Shown here: piece by piece, positions 46,855 through 59,885 of the stretch
Numbering within the stretch: position 1 is the first letter of the stretch
Layout: each line of letters opens with the position of its first letter
Source of the DNA: Corbicula japonica
Lineage: Eukaryota; Mollusca; Bivalvia; Venerida; Cyrenidae
Length of the DNA stretch: 64,000 nucleotides
Direction: 5' to 3'
Assembly: GCA_038501625.1 (NCBI GenBank)
Contig: JAZAYU010000013.1
Span: forward strand, 1,550,001-1,614,000
Notes under the pieces: generated by a model
The model's database searches: none
What the model saw: only the letters and a program-made list of their open reading frames with translations
What the model was told of the DNA's origin: nothing
Position numbers and translations under genes: made by a program

Positions 46855-47060
46855 AAAAAGGTGAAACATGCATATGACAGTAAACACAGCCTCACTCAAA
46901 ACGTAGAAAGAAAAAGATTTCATGGGTTTATATTATAATGAGCAACTTTAATAAAAGACACCACAAACAATTTACGAAAAACGAAAACCTGAGGTGGCTA
47001 TCGCTTGGAACCGTCAATGGCCAAACATGGCAAAACAATTTGCCACTCCGAGTTCAGACC
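46855..47060 (+). repeat. dispersed repeat family X
   Basis: GGTGAAACATGCATATGACA, ACACAGCCTC, CACAAACAATTTACGAAAA, then AACCGTCAATGGC and AACAATTTGCCACT. Confidence 0.55.
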
Positions 47061-47209
47061 ATGTTTTAGAATACGCTTTCCATTATTATATGTAGTTTGG
47101 TTGAATGAAACTTGACAGAGTTAAATATACAAGGTAGCGCACAATAAGTACGCATAATTAGAAACCCAGCCTCTTCACCAATAAAAAAACAACAACAGAA
47201 AAACGAGAT

Positions 47210-48680
47210 TGTATGTTAATAATAAGATCTTCTTTCTAATTTTTCACCTTTGAAAAAGTATTACTATGGTATGATGTACGAATAAATGCATTCACTTCTA
47301 AACGTAGATTTTATGTACGAAGAAAAGCAGCGAACTGATCTCGCTGAAACGGATACAGGTAGTGTATTGTTTCACTAAGAAAGGGTTTTAGATTCCTTTA
47401 CTGAATATTAAACAAGTTTAAACATAAGTCAATGTTGTCATGACACGCTAAGTGGTGAAACAGATCCGGTAAATGAATAATGACAAGTTGGAAGCAATAA
47501 GTGATGAACAGTGTGTTTTGATCTACGGCGGCTTACAAAATATTACACAAGGGTCTTCATGCTTGATCCAATCTTTACCTTGCTCATTCCTTATGGTTGC
47601 ACGACGCACGGCTATAGTTGTAATTTATGATCTTTTGAAAAAACAAATCTGTAATTTGTGAAGAGGAAAACGTTGTCTATCGATCATTTTAGTTTTATCC
47701 TGATATCTTTATCTGAAGTATTGAATTGAAGTTGCCCTGTCTCAAAGGAAGCTGAGTACCTGTGTAATGTGCTTGTTTTGAATTTAGCTTTCTTTTTCTG
47801 TCTTGCATGATTTCATCACCTCATTATCTTGTAATACATCCGTGCTGTCTTATAATATTGGGTGTTGGTATGAGTCAATTTTACTAGAGCATTATGAGAT
47901 GCAAGGTTTTATAAATGTAGCGATTCTTGATATGCCTATTTGACTTTTATCTCCCCTACCAGCTTTGTTTTAACAGGTTCAAACAAGTTACTGATACTCG
48001 TTAAGGACATTACAGTTTTTTCAGTGACGTGCAAAGTTCAAACATATTCGTTTCCGATAATACAGTTTTATGGAATTTTTGAAGATTCAAGCTGAACGTA
48101 TTTAAGATATTTAAATGACGCTCAGATAAGGAAAGCATGATTTTTGGATTAAAGTCTGTTTTCTTACTATCTTGTGGTTACAAATCATAGAACAAGATAC
48201 TGTAGTAACCATTTTCACATGTGTAGTGTTGGGTCATGAACAGTCATAAAAATTCTCCACTCTTTTTTAATGTCAACACCTATCATTTTATACCTTCTAA
48301 AGCACACCCGGCAAATGTAAAACAAAATGATCCCTTAGAAATTAAATTAAGAATCTTCTGGTAAAATAGAATTACAAGCATCTGCTTAAGACAGATTTGC
48401 AATGTATATAATCAGCTAGTATTATTCATAGCATTTGTTTTTTCATCATCCTTGATCAATATCAATCAGCATTGGTAATGCTATATATACCATTATTAGA
48501 ACCATTCTTATTGTTTAGAATAAGAGCATTATGTGAATCTTCGACGATCAGAAATAGACCGGTTTGCGAGTAGCATGATTATTTCTGTGGTCTGTGAAAA
48601 TCACGGTTTATTTCAAATGCGACATACTTGATAAAAGGCAATTAATGCGGCAGTATGAACTGATTTTGCATCCCCTTTCA
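47210..48680. repeat. intergenic block, third copy
   Basis: Close match to 21.1-22.56 kb; contains an 80-bp stretch at about 48115-48195 missing from the second copy. Confidence 0.65.
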
Positions 48681-48999
48681 GTTTCATTTTACTTGCACAT
48701 TGCCCAAACAATTTACGAAATGATAATCTGAGAGCTTAGCGAAAAAACAAACAATTTGATACTTGGGGTTTAAACAAGGTTATAGGGTGTCCAAACCTCA
48801 AAATTTTCCCCAACAGGTTTTCTTATAGACAAGCAAGTTAAAGTTGTATTGGTGAATTCTCTTCTACCCATCCCTGTAAAATGAAGATGGGAAGTCAATA
48901 AGGTTACCGTGACCTGAGCACCTAGTCAAATTATTCGGGCAGATATAAATAAAAAACGATCGCACTTCTAAGTATTATTTTATAAGATTATAGAAACCA

Positions 49000-49130
49000 T
49001 CCTTTTGGGGCAAGTGTGAGGTTGTTGCACCCCAGATCCTGGTTTAAACCACCAGGGGCAAATTTATTTGCAACTGACCGTTCCAAGGCGGAAATTGGAA
49101 ACCAAAATGGTTCTATTATTCGTTAATTGT
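49000..49130 (-). repeat. family X, inverted, truncated
   Basis: GGGGCAAGTGTGAGGTTGTT, CCTGGTTTAAACCACCAGG, CAACTGACCGTTCCAAGG. Ends at CGTTAATTGT, where unit A continues for another ~780 bp. Confidence 0.6.
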
Positions 49131-49244
49131 AATAGCTTCTAAGTAAGGATGTATGTTGTTCTTCGTCTTACAGAAATACTAGCTGCTCACAAAGAAATGA
49201 AAAATTTAATGAAAGTGCATTTTTCCTTAATTTATATTTACTTA

Positions 49245-49520
49245 AAAGTGATATTTGCATATCAGCCAAGAAGAAGAGAAAGATGGTCAATACAATGATC
49301 AGCTTCAAAACAGACACCACAAACAATTACAAAGATGAGAACTCCAGGGGTTATCGCCTTGAAACGGTCAGTGGCAAATCAAATTGCCACTGGGGATTTA
49401 AACCAGGTTCTAGGGTGCACCAACTTCACACTTGTCCCAACAGGTTCTCATTTGAGCAAACAAGTACAAGTTGGCTTGATGAAATAACTTTAGCCCGCCC
49501 ATCAGCTCAACAATAGTTAA
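49245..49520 (+). repeat. dispersed repeat family X
   Basis: Paralogue of 23985-24250, nearly identical; keeps AAATTGCCACTGGGGATTTA, which is altered in the unit A copy. Confidence 0.7.
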
Positions 49521-51739
49521 TAAAAGAGTGTTGACATTTTATTAACTATTCTTGCAAACATTTCGAATTAGACAAAATTTTGTTTTTGCTTTAAAAATTG
49601 AAAAAAGATTGATATATAAATAAACAATAAAATATGAAACAGAAGCTTCTGGTGTAATTTGACGTATTTCATATGGCAACGAACGCCTTTTTATATTAAA
49701 CAAACTTGATCTCATCAAGTTTTACGACTTTAATTAGAGTATATATACAGCTAACATAAATCTCACAAACAAGCTTGAGTTTCGCGTTATATTACTGGAA
49801 CTGAGGCAATATATTCACAAACGTAATAAGGCTGCAGTTCAGCTGTTCAAAATACTTGTAAATAATTGACAACTGCCTCCAATGCACGACCATGTTCATG
49901 TTTTTGGATTTCACGTTTACATTTGTTCACCAAGGTTGTTAAAATTCATGTAATTAGTTTATGTTACGATATTGCGTAGAATTGTGTATTTAGACTGCAT
50001 TTGAATCTGCATTAGTAGAATTAGTATGCTGTGTGGTGTCTTCAAACAAAAGAATTCTTTCGTTTCACTATAAGGAATTGAAAAGACGTAGATATTCGAG
50101 TTTTGGTACACAAATTACATCAGAGCTGCAAAAGAGGAAATTATAGTCAACGATACCATTCGCAGATATTAAATTATATAACAAAGAAGTTTCATTTAAA
50201 ACTGTGTTAATAATTACGGTCGAAAATGGTTCGTCTATTATATAACCTACCCTCAATGTATCGAGCTGTTCAAAGAACACGTAGTCTATTTATTTTGTTG
50301 ACATTCTAAAATGTCTTTCCAAATATGATGGGAGACTACATTGTTATTCGTTGTTCCTAGAAAATGACAACTTTCATCATTATTGTTGTCATCGATAATT
50401 GTATCCGTACTAGGTTTATGTCAACTTCTCAATTTTGTATTTAAAAAAAGAATTTATACACAGCCAGGCCCAAATTACTTTGAAATTAAACGAATAATTA
50501 CTCTCCCAAGCCAACTGTTTGTATTTCCTTTGTACATATTTACCAACTGTAATTAGACTTTTTATTATCTTGTTCCATGGCTAATCAATGTTCCCAGAGT
50601 AGCAATCTTTCAAAGGATTGAGATTTAGTGACTTTTTCTCTTAGACTTCAGACAAACATTGAGTAATTGTCTTGTTTGATTTGCTTAAACAGTTCGTCCC
50701 GGAAGTACATGTAATATATATTACTTCAACCAAGAGAAATTTTTGAGGGTAAATGTTTATAACTGTTCTGTTCAGTGCCAGGTAATGTAAAGTGTGAACT
50801 TGAGTGCTTTGAAGATATTAGAAAGTGATTTATGAGTTATATATGTACACAATGATATAAATCTATTAATATCATAAAGTTGGGCGAAACATCTTCCGTA
50901 CATTTCTTTATAACTGTAAACTTTTTATAAAATATGAATTCATTGTCTTACAGTTGAAACTGTTCATTGCTGAGATGATTTACCTCAAAATGCCCGATGT
51001 CAAGGTGATTGTAAACGTCATTTGTTATACTATTGTACATCATATTTCATAAAACTACACACTGTACCTCACACTATAACTCGATTCATAAGCAAACCAT
51101 GCATTATTCATTTCTTCTACAAACAAACATTGGCTCACGTGACTGTCTAGTAATAAAAATTTAACTATATCATCACATGACGAAAGTGTAAATTTTTGGA
51201 CCATAGGGACACGGTTTCAACGAAAAATACCTCTAAAATGTGAAGTTGAAAATTTTGAGTTGGTACTAATATTATTGCAATTTATTCGTAATTACTCGTC
51301 AATACATATACGCTATACCCCAAAACCAGTCTATTAACGGACTTCCGTTAGTTAAGTGGTGGCTGCGCCCGCTTTCAGTAATATAAGTAATAGGTCAAAT
51401 TTTTCAACTTCACTATTTAGAGGTATTTTTCGCTGAAACCGTGTACCTATGGTTTGGTCAAGGCTTACCTTAGATATACTACAATCACCAATATTATTTA
51501 CGTCTGTTACGAGAAAGATAGGTGATCATTGTCATTTCAAAGTGTTTTTTTTAATTATGAGTATGTTTTAATGCTTAGCCTAACGTTTATCATGTATATG
51601 ATGCTTATGTTGTCCAATATTTGTGGGACAAACGGATATGTATACGAAAATTGAAAGTTTTGAACTTACTAGATATTTGATTTAAAAAAAAATGATTATT
51701 GAAATGTTTCTGTAAAGCAGAATATTAGTTATTTAGATA

Positions 51740-51942
51740 AAAAAAAGTGAAATAAGCAAATCAGGAATGGCCACATCCAGCAGACACAGCCTCCCCACAC
51801 AGCCAAAAAGTAGAGAGGAAAAGAGAGCATGTTATTACAATAATCAGTTTCAAAATCGACGCCACAAACAATTAACGATAGTAAGAACCCGAGGGAATAC
51901 CGTCAGTGGTAAAACAATTTGCATCAACATCACACTTGCCCA
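51740..51942 (+). mobile_element. family X insertion specific to unit B
   Basis: AAGTGAAATAAGCAAATCAG start through ATCACACTTGCCC end, set into ATTTAGAT...AAGAAATGATTATTTGAT. Unit A (near 29202) reads straight through this site. No clear target duplication beyond a few A bases. This gives the best available ends for one family X copy. Confidence 0.72.
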
Positions 51943-52937
51943 AAGAAATGATTATTTGATATAGGAATTCAAACCTACAAAATTGTCTTTTTCCTTAAAT
52001 CAAACATACCTCAGAGAATGCAACAGCGTCTGACCATTCTATACCTTCTAGACACATGATCAACTGGTCATATTGTATACTTGATTAAATTGTGTTTATT
52101 TTGATGGAATCGCCGCAACTTGTATAGGAAGAACCAGCTTATTCTATTACTCATATTTAATTTATCAGAAGATAATCAGGATAGTTAGTTTGCCTGATCA
52201 GAATACCGGCAATATCGTTCCATGTTCATATCAAAAGCGAAACTGTAGAAGGCACTATTGTAAACATTCCATTTTCACCGCTACTCGATACATCCTCAAT
52301 AATATGATTCTGGCGGATATGTGTTATTTATTCAAGTTATCATATTATGATTTCTTTCTTGTCGTGGTACGTGGATAGAGCTTAAACTATACAAAACAAA
52401 ACTCATACGGTTCAAATAGTATTGAAACATTTCAACAGTGAGATTCACTTACCATTCTACTTCTGCTGAAAAAACGACTGCAATAATCTGATGTATATAT
52501 TGGACAGCATTCTACAGAATCTGCCAATTGTATATTAAATAGCCCACAGGAGTAGTTACAAATGTTTAAAGAAGGATTCTGTCTGAACTGGTAAACGTTG
52601 TACAAGTGATTGTTTTCACATATTCTACAAATATTTATAAAGCATTTCAATGGGTATTAGAAACAAATGAAACATGTGTTTTATCTAATTGAATTTCTTG
52701 AAGGCAAGCGGTAATGTAGATAAAAGATTGCTGTAAAGTGACGGAGCTCATTCGTTAAGCATGTTTGTACGTTTTGACGATCATTGAATATCAACGGATA
52801 AAAAAGAATAGGAAGTTTCTCATACATGAAATTGGGCTCAGAATCATCCGTCCTTGCGTACTAGTTAATACTTATTGAAAATAAACCGCTCGAAAAAGTA
52901 AGTATTTAATAAGAATTTGATAGCAAAGACCATTATT

Positions 52938-53033
52938 ATGAGCACCAACTCTTAACAGTCGAAGACCATAGTGAGCACTAATTCTAGTCATCCGATGACT
53001 ATGAGCAGTAACTCCAGTCAGCCGAGGACCATT
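52938..53033 (+). repeat. leader minisatellite of Usp copy 3, three units
   Basis: Units start at 52938, 52971 and 53001; same first (ATG then TAA) and last units as copy 2, lacking three of the middle ones. Confidence 0.85.
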
Positions 53034-53079
53034 GTGATTGCTATTGATGACAGCAAACATTCGGAATATGCTTTTGATT
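52995..53079 (+). CDS. Usp copy 3 exon 1
   Basis: 85 nt, donor GTGAGT, phase 1; identical protein to copy 2 exon 1. Confidence 0.82.
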
Positions 53080-54378
53080 GTGAGTATCATTTTTCATTTA
53101 AAATATTCATACTTAGTATTTTAATTTATTGAACTCATGTGGTTTGTCGTTGATATACAACTTATACGATCTTTTTGCGTATTTGTTTAACAAGCAAATA
53201 TGAAGGATAAAATATAAATATGTTGTTTAGCATCAGAAATATTGATTTTGTTTAATTATTTTGTACCTATGTTGCTTTAAATATTATTGACAGTTCAGAA
53301 AACTATTTGGTGTAAAACATACTTTTTGTTTGAAACGAAATTTTCGTCATTTTCAGTATCATGTTAACTCTGCATAAATGTTTAAAATGGCTTTGGGCAA
53401 ATAGGCCTGTCAAAGAAATTCCATTAAAATTGTCAACTGTTTTGGAGAAAAAAAACCTAGTAACAGCTCTTTTCATGAATTAGTTCACAGTATTTTAATT
53501 AACCTCGATAGAGCAACAGAAGAGTAGTGCTACCAGTTTAGGCCTATTGTTGTCTTTTAATACAAAAGTTTAAAACAATATTATAAAGAATTTCGGTGAC
53601 TGGTTTTATTAAAATTATAGACATGACTGCTGCGTTTAATGTAAATATTTATATCCATTTTAAAATGCTGTTTTCTCCAGTTTGTTTCACCAGTTTTAGA
53701 TAAGTGCATATGCACGAAAACACGTGCATTTTAGCTGCATACCAATTATTATATTCAATCCTGTCTTAACGGTGCTCTTTTTAAAGGGAGTTTGTTTTTT
53801 CAGGGCAAGCATTCTTTGAGTATCGTCTATAATAAATATCGTTTATTAATGCTAATATTTACCTACAAACAACGTTCTGTTTTCAGTTTATGTGGAGAAC
53901 ATCCACCGAGAGGGCGATAGAATAATACTGGTACATGTTCCAGAACACGGCAACCTGCTGACAACATGTAAGTGGTTGTTAACCTTCCTATTAACCAACA
54001 TATATTCGACGTATCGGATTATCTTATATTGGCTTAATTTACATGCACTCAAAATTTAAAAGATTGTGTTTATTCCTAACATAAGGTTTAAACGATAAAA
54101 TATTTGATGTGATTCTGAAAATATGTTTATTTGACATCAGCTGTGTGCCAAGAAAGAATAAGCTGTCAAACTTTTGAAGTGGAACAGCGGTTGAAACTTG
54201 ATAGGGCAATAATTTGGGATAAAACGGAAAGCGGTCCCTATCAAAGTTTGAGTAGTATATACTGACTGCAAATGTGCGTACTGTAAAGATATACTAAGTA
54301 CTGTGAAGTTTTTACGTAATGTTTGATGGAAGTAATGAACAATAAATACTTTGTTTATTTTTGCTGCAGTAGGCCCGG
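52995..54378 (+). CDS. universal stress protein (UspA family), copy 3, exons 1-3 only
   Basis: Exons 52995-53079, 53887-53967 and 54370-54378 match copy 2 in length, phase and splice sites. The 58 complete codons encode the same residues as copy 2 (MTMSSNSSQPR, TIVIAIDDS, DRIILVHVPEH, L-G-P); the three base differences in exon 2 (ATT/ATA, CTA/CTG, CAT/CAC) are all synonymous. Exons 4 and 5, with the ATP loop, are not found before the window ends. Similarity to copy 2 intron 3 breaks at about 62591, where copy 2 reaches exon 4 about 28 bp later. Either a later insertion pushed the last exons past 64000, or the duplication ended here and the gene is truncated. Confidence 0.8.
53887..53967 (+). 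CDS. Usp copy 3 exon 2
   Basis: 81 nt, acceptor TTTTCAG, donor GTAAGT; three synonymous differences from copy 2. Confidence 0.9.
54370..54378 (+). CDS. Usp copy 3 microexon 3 (9 nt)
   Basis: CTGCAG, TAGGCCCGG, GTAAGA: identical exon and splice sites to copy 2, although surrounding intron sequence has diverged. Confidence 0.8.
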
Positions 54379-56879
54379 GTAAGATTTTGAGTTTTCATCA
54401 TTGTGTTTTCTTGTTTACTTTGAAACATAATTAAGTGTTACATGTAACAATGTATAGTGTGTGGGTCCCTTTAAGCTTCTGTCCACAACATGGTTTACAT
54501 ATCTATGTCTGGTTTCAACGGGGTGGTCAGAACTGACGAATACCAGAAATCAGGTTGCCATTATTGTCTCTTTATCATGTGTCACATTTCGCGTCATTGC
54601 CGATCAATAGCCTAACTAAACGGGTGACCAGGACAATTTTTACCAGATGCAGTTATGGATTGACAAGGAATGTAAGAATTCCGTTTAATGTTATCTAAAT
54701 TTAGATGGAATTCTTAATTGACTTTCCTGAAGCCTCCATTATGTTTTTTTTTCAGTTTAAAGCCTCTTCGTCAATTATTTAATTCTACATGCTTTGGTTG
54801 CTTTTACTTTTACTTTGAGTAAAGTTAAGAAGGTTACAAAAATATCAACTTTTATCTGTCTTAATTAATTATGAGAAAACTTCATGTATTGGTTTCGCTC
54901 AAAGTTTCTGTTTATCTAACTAATGGTTTCTATTTTAAAGTTCCACCAGCGACCAGTCTCTTAAAAGTGTGACAATTTTAAGATCTGAATACACGGAGGA
55001 AATAAAATTGTGATTTATTTCATTTATAGCTTAGAACTTTTCCAAAAGTCTGGATATCAAGCTTTTGTTATTTGTTAAGAATGTTTTATACCATTTGCAG
55101 ATACATTCTTTACATCTTGTTAAAAGGCTTCATTGTAAAGAAATCTAAGAACGTTTACCTATCAAGTTACTTCGAATTAAGCTTTGATTTATTTTTTGTT
55201 GTGTTCGAATAACCTAAACAAATCGTAACCTTTAAATTTTTTTATAGGCATGACTTGAAAAGGAAATCCAAAGCCAACATGCGTTTAAATACGTTCCATA
55301 ACGTGTACGATACTTTTATGTTATTAAATAAGGAGTAAAAAAAAACAATGCCTTCTTAAACAGCCAATCAGAAGAAATATACAGAACATTAGTTTTAAAT
55401 GAGAAATACGAAAAACAGAAACAATTATTAACAGAGCGAGAACTTGAGCGGGTAAGAGCATCAACACAATACAACATCTCTACTTGCCGTTCTAGAGAGG
55501 AAACCTATGATAATTTTTCTCAGTTTTTATCGCGAAAATATAATTATATTGGCAGCTTATTTGTAACTGGTTTTTATCATTTTATAAATTTTCTTTTCTT
55601 TCCTAAGGAGGATATTTATTCTATTTTTACTTAAATACGATTGTAAAAAATGGATAACGCTTGTTTAAGCATTTAACCGGTTAACGAGTACCGGTATAAT
55701 ATTTTTCAAATGTTAATGTTATATTATTTCTTTCTGTGTGATATCATGAATGCGTTAAATAAAAAAAGTATTTTAAATTGAGATTGCAAAATTTGTTTTT
55801 TGTTGTGTTTTTTTGCTATAAGCTTTTTATTTGAAAGAAATGTATAAGCTAATCAGCAAAAAAAACGGAGAAATCTGAATAAACCATTTATTAATTGATG
55901 GTTGTAAACATAACATGTATTTTAAGGACGTTTATGGTCTACAGCTCTCTCCGTTTTAATAGACCCGCTATATTTCATCATTTTGCCTACAATGTTTTGC
56001 AATGTAAAGTTAGGCGATTAGTGCATACATATTATGCCAATCTTTCACTCAAACACACGAGTACACAAAGGGACGCCACTTTCATGTTTAATAAAAAGAT
56101 TTACCAAATCTTTTAAATATGATATCCAATAGGAAAAAGAGCGTCTTGGTCAAGTCTTGATAAAATTTTTGAGATTAATTATCATACGAAGCATCTATAG
56201 AAAAAATTTGGTATTCATTACAAGCAATACTATTTTTGCTTATTTTGACAATGATTTCTCAAAATTACTGATAAGCGTCTTGTTTTAGTTGCGAAGAAGT
56301 GAGGTGCACAATATGTAAAAATCTGAAGTTGACCAAAATAATCCCCGACAATAAACCTTTTGCCCATAGCTTCTTCAAAACGTAATCAGAATTTAAAATA
56401 AGCAAAAATAGATTTATATTGCTAGTGGTTTCAAATGCTTTTTGCAATACCTGACAACATGTTCTTGGATGGCGGTAAGACATGATTTCAAGAGCAGGGA
56501 TATTATAGTAGTTGTACAAGAAATAGAGTTGGCGATAACTTTAAACCCATTTTAAAACTTCTTTTCTAGTTTTAACTCTCTCTAAGTTAAGTTCATTAAT
56601 ATTGCAAATCTTTACCGCTCTGGTAACTATGCGGGCTGCTTCAGTTGTTATCCCAGACCGAGTCAAACTATTCAAGAACATGGCGAAGAAAAAAATGTTT
56701 TGCGACGACGGATTGTTAAAGAAAGAGTTTTTATAATTTTATTTTTACATTTCCTTTTTTGTTTTAAATCTCAATATAACAGTATTATAAAATGTATGTT
56801 TAAATGCTGTGCCTATCTAAATGTGGTGCAAAAATATGTTTTTATAGAGTGCTGATTTGATGCACAATAGAATCGGACT

Positions 56880-56884
56880 CATCT
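56880..56884. other. 5-bp target-site duplication, left
   Basis: CATCT before the 2750-bp foldback, repeated at 59635-59639. Present once at the empty site in copy 2 (near 34487). Confidence 0.75.
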
Positions 56885-59634
56885 CACTGTCGTGTAACGG
56901 CTGCCCTGTACCAAATATTGGGTACCCTGTAGCGTCCGCAAGATGGCGACCAGTTAAGAAACGAAAAGGTATGTGCTATTTTGTTTCCAATTTGTATACA
57001 TATTGTAAGGTATAGACTTGTATACTTGGATCATATAATGAAAAGGATTGTTGATTGATTAAACGATTGCTTGCTTTATTGTCGGTGTGTCCGTTTTACC
57101 CTGTAATTGATAAAAATAAATTACCTAATTGGCTTTATCAAAATTGAAGCGAGAACGACGACTGATTTCAGCTTTTTACTCTATGACAACTTTCTTGTTC
57201 TCGTCATATTTGATATCCATATGAAGCGCTTCTAATTGCCTATCTTGTGGTATAACTATTAAACTGAACAATTATTTTGTTTTTAAGAAAATGCGATTCA
57301 AATAAATTGTTGTTGGTACCCTGTACCGCCCCTCGGATTATAAGAGGGTACCTTGTATAGCCGTTAGATTAGTGTCGAAAGAGGTACCCTGTATGGTCTA
57401 CTTTTCCATGAAAACAGCTACCCTGTAGAACTCATTTCTTCGTCTTTGTATGGCCAATTTGTATGTGGCATAGTGTATATCTATAAATGTTACCTTTTTC
57501 ACTGGCCGTTCCTATATGCAGCCGGCAACACTGAAGTTGTGATTTTTGTTCATTGTGTCATGTTATCGTTACAAATAATCCTTTTTTTAAAATCAAGTTC
57601 TCCCTTCCTCTCTTTTAATACATTATTATAGGCCGTTGAACCAGGTGCTCAACGAAAACCTTTAATCATAATCTTGATTCGGCGGGCGGGTGTCCACTTA
57701 ATAACTTGCGTTTGCTTTGTCCTACCCAAAACTTTGTGTGTGGGTAGGTTTTTTGAAGACTACTCAGGACTGCTACTCAGATGTGATCAAGGTAAAAGAC
57801 TACTTGTGGGCGCTATTATCGGTATATTGCGATTCGAGTCCTTGGCGATACGCTGTATCGGTATGGTCTCCAAATACCCATATGCTCGGGCAAATTCGTA
57901 AAAGTCCATAACTTGTAGCTACATTATTAAAATTGTTGAACGTTACTTTATATACGTTACTTGTTCTGTTTTCTTGCTTTACATACGTTTAAATGTCGAT
58001 AATTATAACAGCGAATGTACCAGATCCCGGAATAGTACGGCAATACCGGTAATAACTTTCTTCCAAATTTACCATTGTATCGCAACTGGGAGACACGTCG
58101 GGCGAATTGCAAATATCCAAAAGGAAAAGCTCCAGTTTGGAATCATTTTGGTGTTATGAAGAACAAATCCTCTCGGACTGTTTTAGAAAATAGGAAGGGG
58201 TTATGTTGTTAGCTGGTAATCTGGTTGTTTTACTAGTAAAATTATGGTCAAGTGGTCGGGCGGAACTAAAAATTTAACAACTCGTTTTCGAAGACCAATC
58301 CAATGATGTTGTCTGCAAATAAAAAGGTTGAATGTTGACCCTATGTGGAGAACACCCTTTCTCTTGAACTTAAGCGGAAAGTTCAGCAATATATGGGTCA
58401 TGCTATGTACATATCTTGGAAATACATATTGTTAATATTAAATGCTATATCCATGAAAGGCCTTTTTGCCTCGTCAGTTGTAACTCGAAATCAGCACTAG
58501 AGCCATTTAAATTCTCCGTGACGACGTCAGAACCAAATGGTCTAAGACGCTGAGATCATTCATGATTTCATCCTTGCCAATAGCGATAGAGTATTGTGCT
58601 GTCAATTACAAGGTTCACGAATATTTCAACTATCCTTGTTGCATCTGTATCACTAAGACGCTATACAGGTGCGTTTGATTTAACATTTAGCTGATTAATC
58701 GAACAAAATGAGAACGGACCACATTGTGTGGAAAAGGTAGCAGATCTATATATATTAAAACAATAACATTACAGATTACATAGGAATTCACTTATAAATC
58801 ATACTCTACTTATTGTGTTCTGACTACAATAATATACTGAAAGGATAAAGAAACGCAGGGTAACATTTGTTCCGATATATTAAGAACGCGTTCTCCAAAT
58901 AAAGTGAAACTTTGTGTATTGAGTTATTAGGTCATGATACACCTTAACATGTGTCGAAAGTGAATAAAACTTGTCTCCACTGCCTCAGTGTAAACCGTCG
59001 TGGAGCATGAGCTTTCGAACCTGCCTATCCAATTGTTACCCTGCGTTTCTTTATCCTTTCAGTATATTTTAAAACGAGTAAAACATAGTTCTACAGGGTA
59101 GCTGTTTTCACGGAAAAGTAGACCATACAAGGTACCTTTTTCGTCACTAATCCAACGGCTATACAAGGTACCCTCTTATAATCCGAGGGGCGGTACAGGG
59201 TACCAACAACAATTTGTTTGAATCGCATTTTCTTAAAAACAAAATAATTGTTTAGTTTAATAGTTATACCACAAGATAGGCAATTAGAAGCGCTTCAAGG
59301 GGATATCACATTTTACGAGAACAAGAAAGTTGTCATAGAGTAAAAAGCTGAAATCAGTCGTCGCTCTCGCTTCAATTTTGAAAAAGCCAATTAGGTAATT
59401 TATTTTTATCAATTACAGGGTAAAACGGACACACCGGCAATTAAGCAATCAATCGTTTAATCAATCAACAATCCTTTTCATTATATGATCCAAGTATACA
59501 AGTCTATACCTTACAATATGTATTCAAATTGGAAACAAAATAGCACATACCTTTTCGTTTCTTAACTGGTCGCCATCTTGCGTACGCTACAGGGTACCCA
59601 CTATTTGGTACAGGGCAGCCGTTACACGACAGTG
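56885..59634. mobile_element. 2750-bp foldback element in intron 3 of Usp copy 3
   Basis: Ends CACTGTCGTGTAACGGCTGC and its exact inverse, with CATCT outside both. Arms of about 550 bp (56885-57438 and 59085-59634) are inverted copies with scattered differences. Each arm carries several versions of GGTACCCTGTA at its outer and inner ends, possible transposase-binding sites. The middle (57.44-59.08 kb) has no recognisable transposase and holds a nested 226-bp MITE. A 5-bp duplication with CACTGT ends is loosely like Transib elements, but the family is not established. Absent from copy 2. Confidence 0.87.
58837..59062. mobile_element. nested 226-bp MITE, mariner-type
   Basis: Ends CTGAAAGGATAAAGAAACGC and its inverse (inverted repeats of about 31 bp, running to GGGTAACA), with TA just outside. 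No coding capacity. Sits in the middle of the 2750-bp foldback. Confidence 0.83.
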
Positions 59635-59689
59635 CATCTTCTCAACGGAAAATTGCCACTTACACGTTTGTTGTATGCGTTTGTGTGTT

Positions 59690-59885
59690 TTTGCTTGTCG
59701 CGTGGATGTGTGTGCTGGAGATAATTCACCAAGACAACTTGTATTTCTTTGTTTATATGAGAACCTGTTGGAACAAGTGTGAGGTTAGTGCACCCTAGAA
59801 TCTGATGTAACCCCTCAGCGGCAAATTGTTTTGCCTCTAACTGGACGTTCCAAAGTGACAAACCCTCGGGTTCTTGTTTTAACTA
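59690..59885 (-). repeat. dispersed repeat family X, inverted
   Basis: Paralogue of 34535-34735, just after the foldback insertion. Confidence 0.55.

Larger units (their letters stand above)
45621..52937. other. intergenic segment, left part of duplicated unit B
   Basis: No gene. Corresponds to 18.0-30.2 kb without the mariner and the 65-bp foldback. Carries the third intergenic block, family X copies, and about 510 bp (49634-50143) with no counterpart in unit A. Confidence 0.55.
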
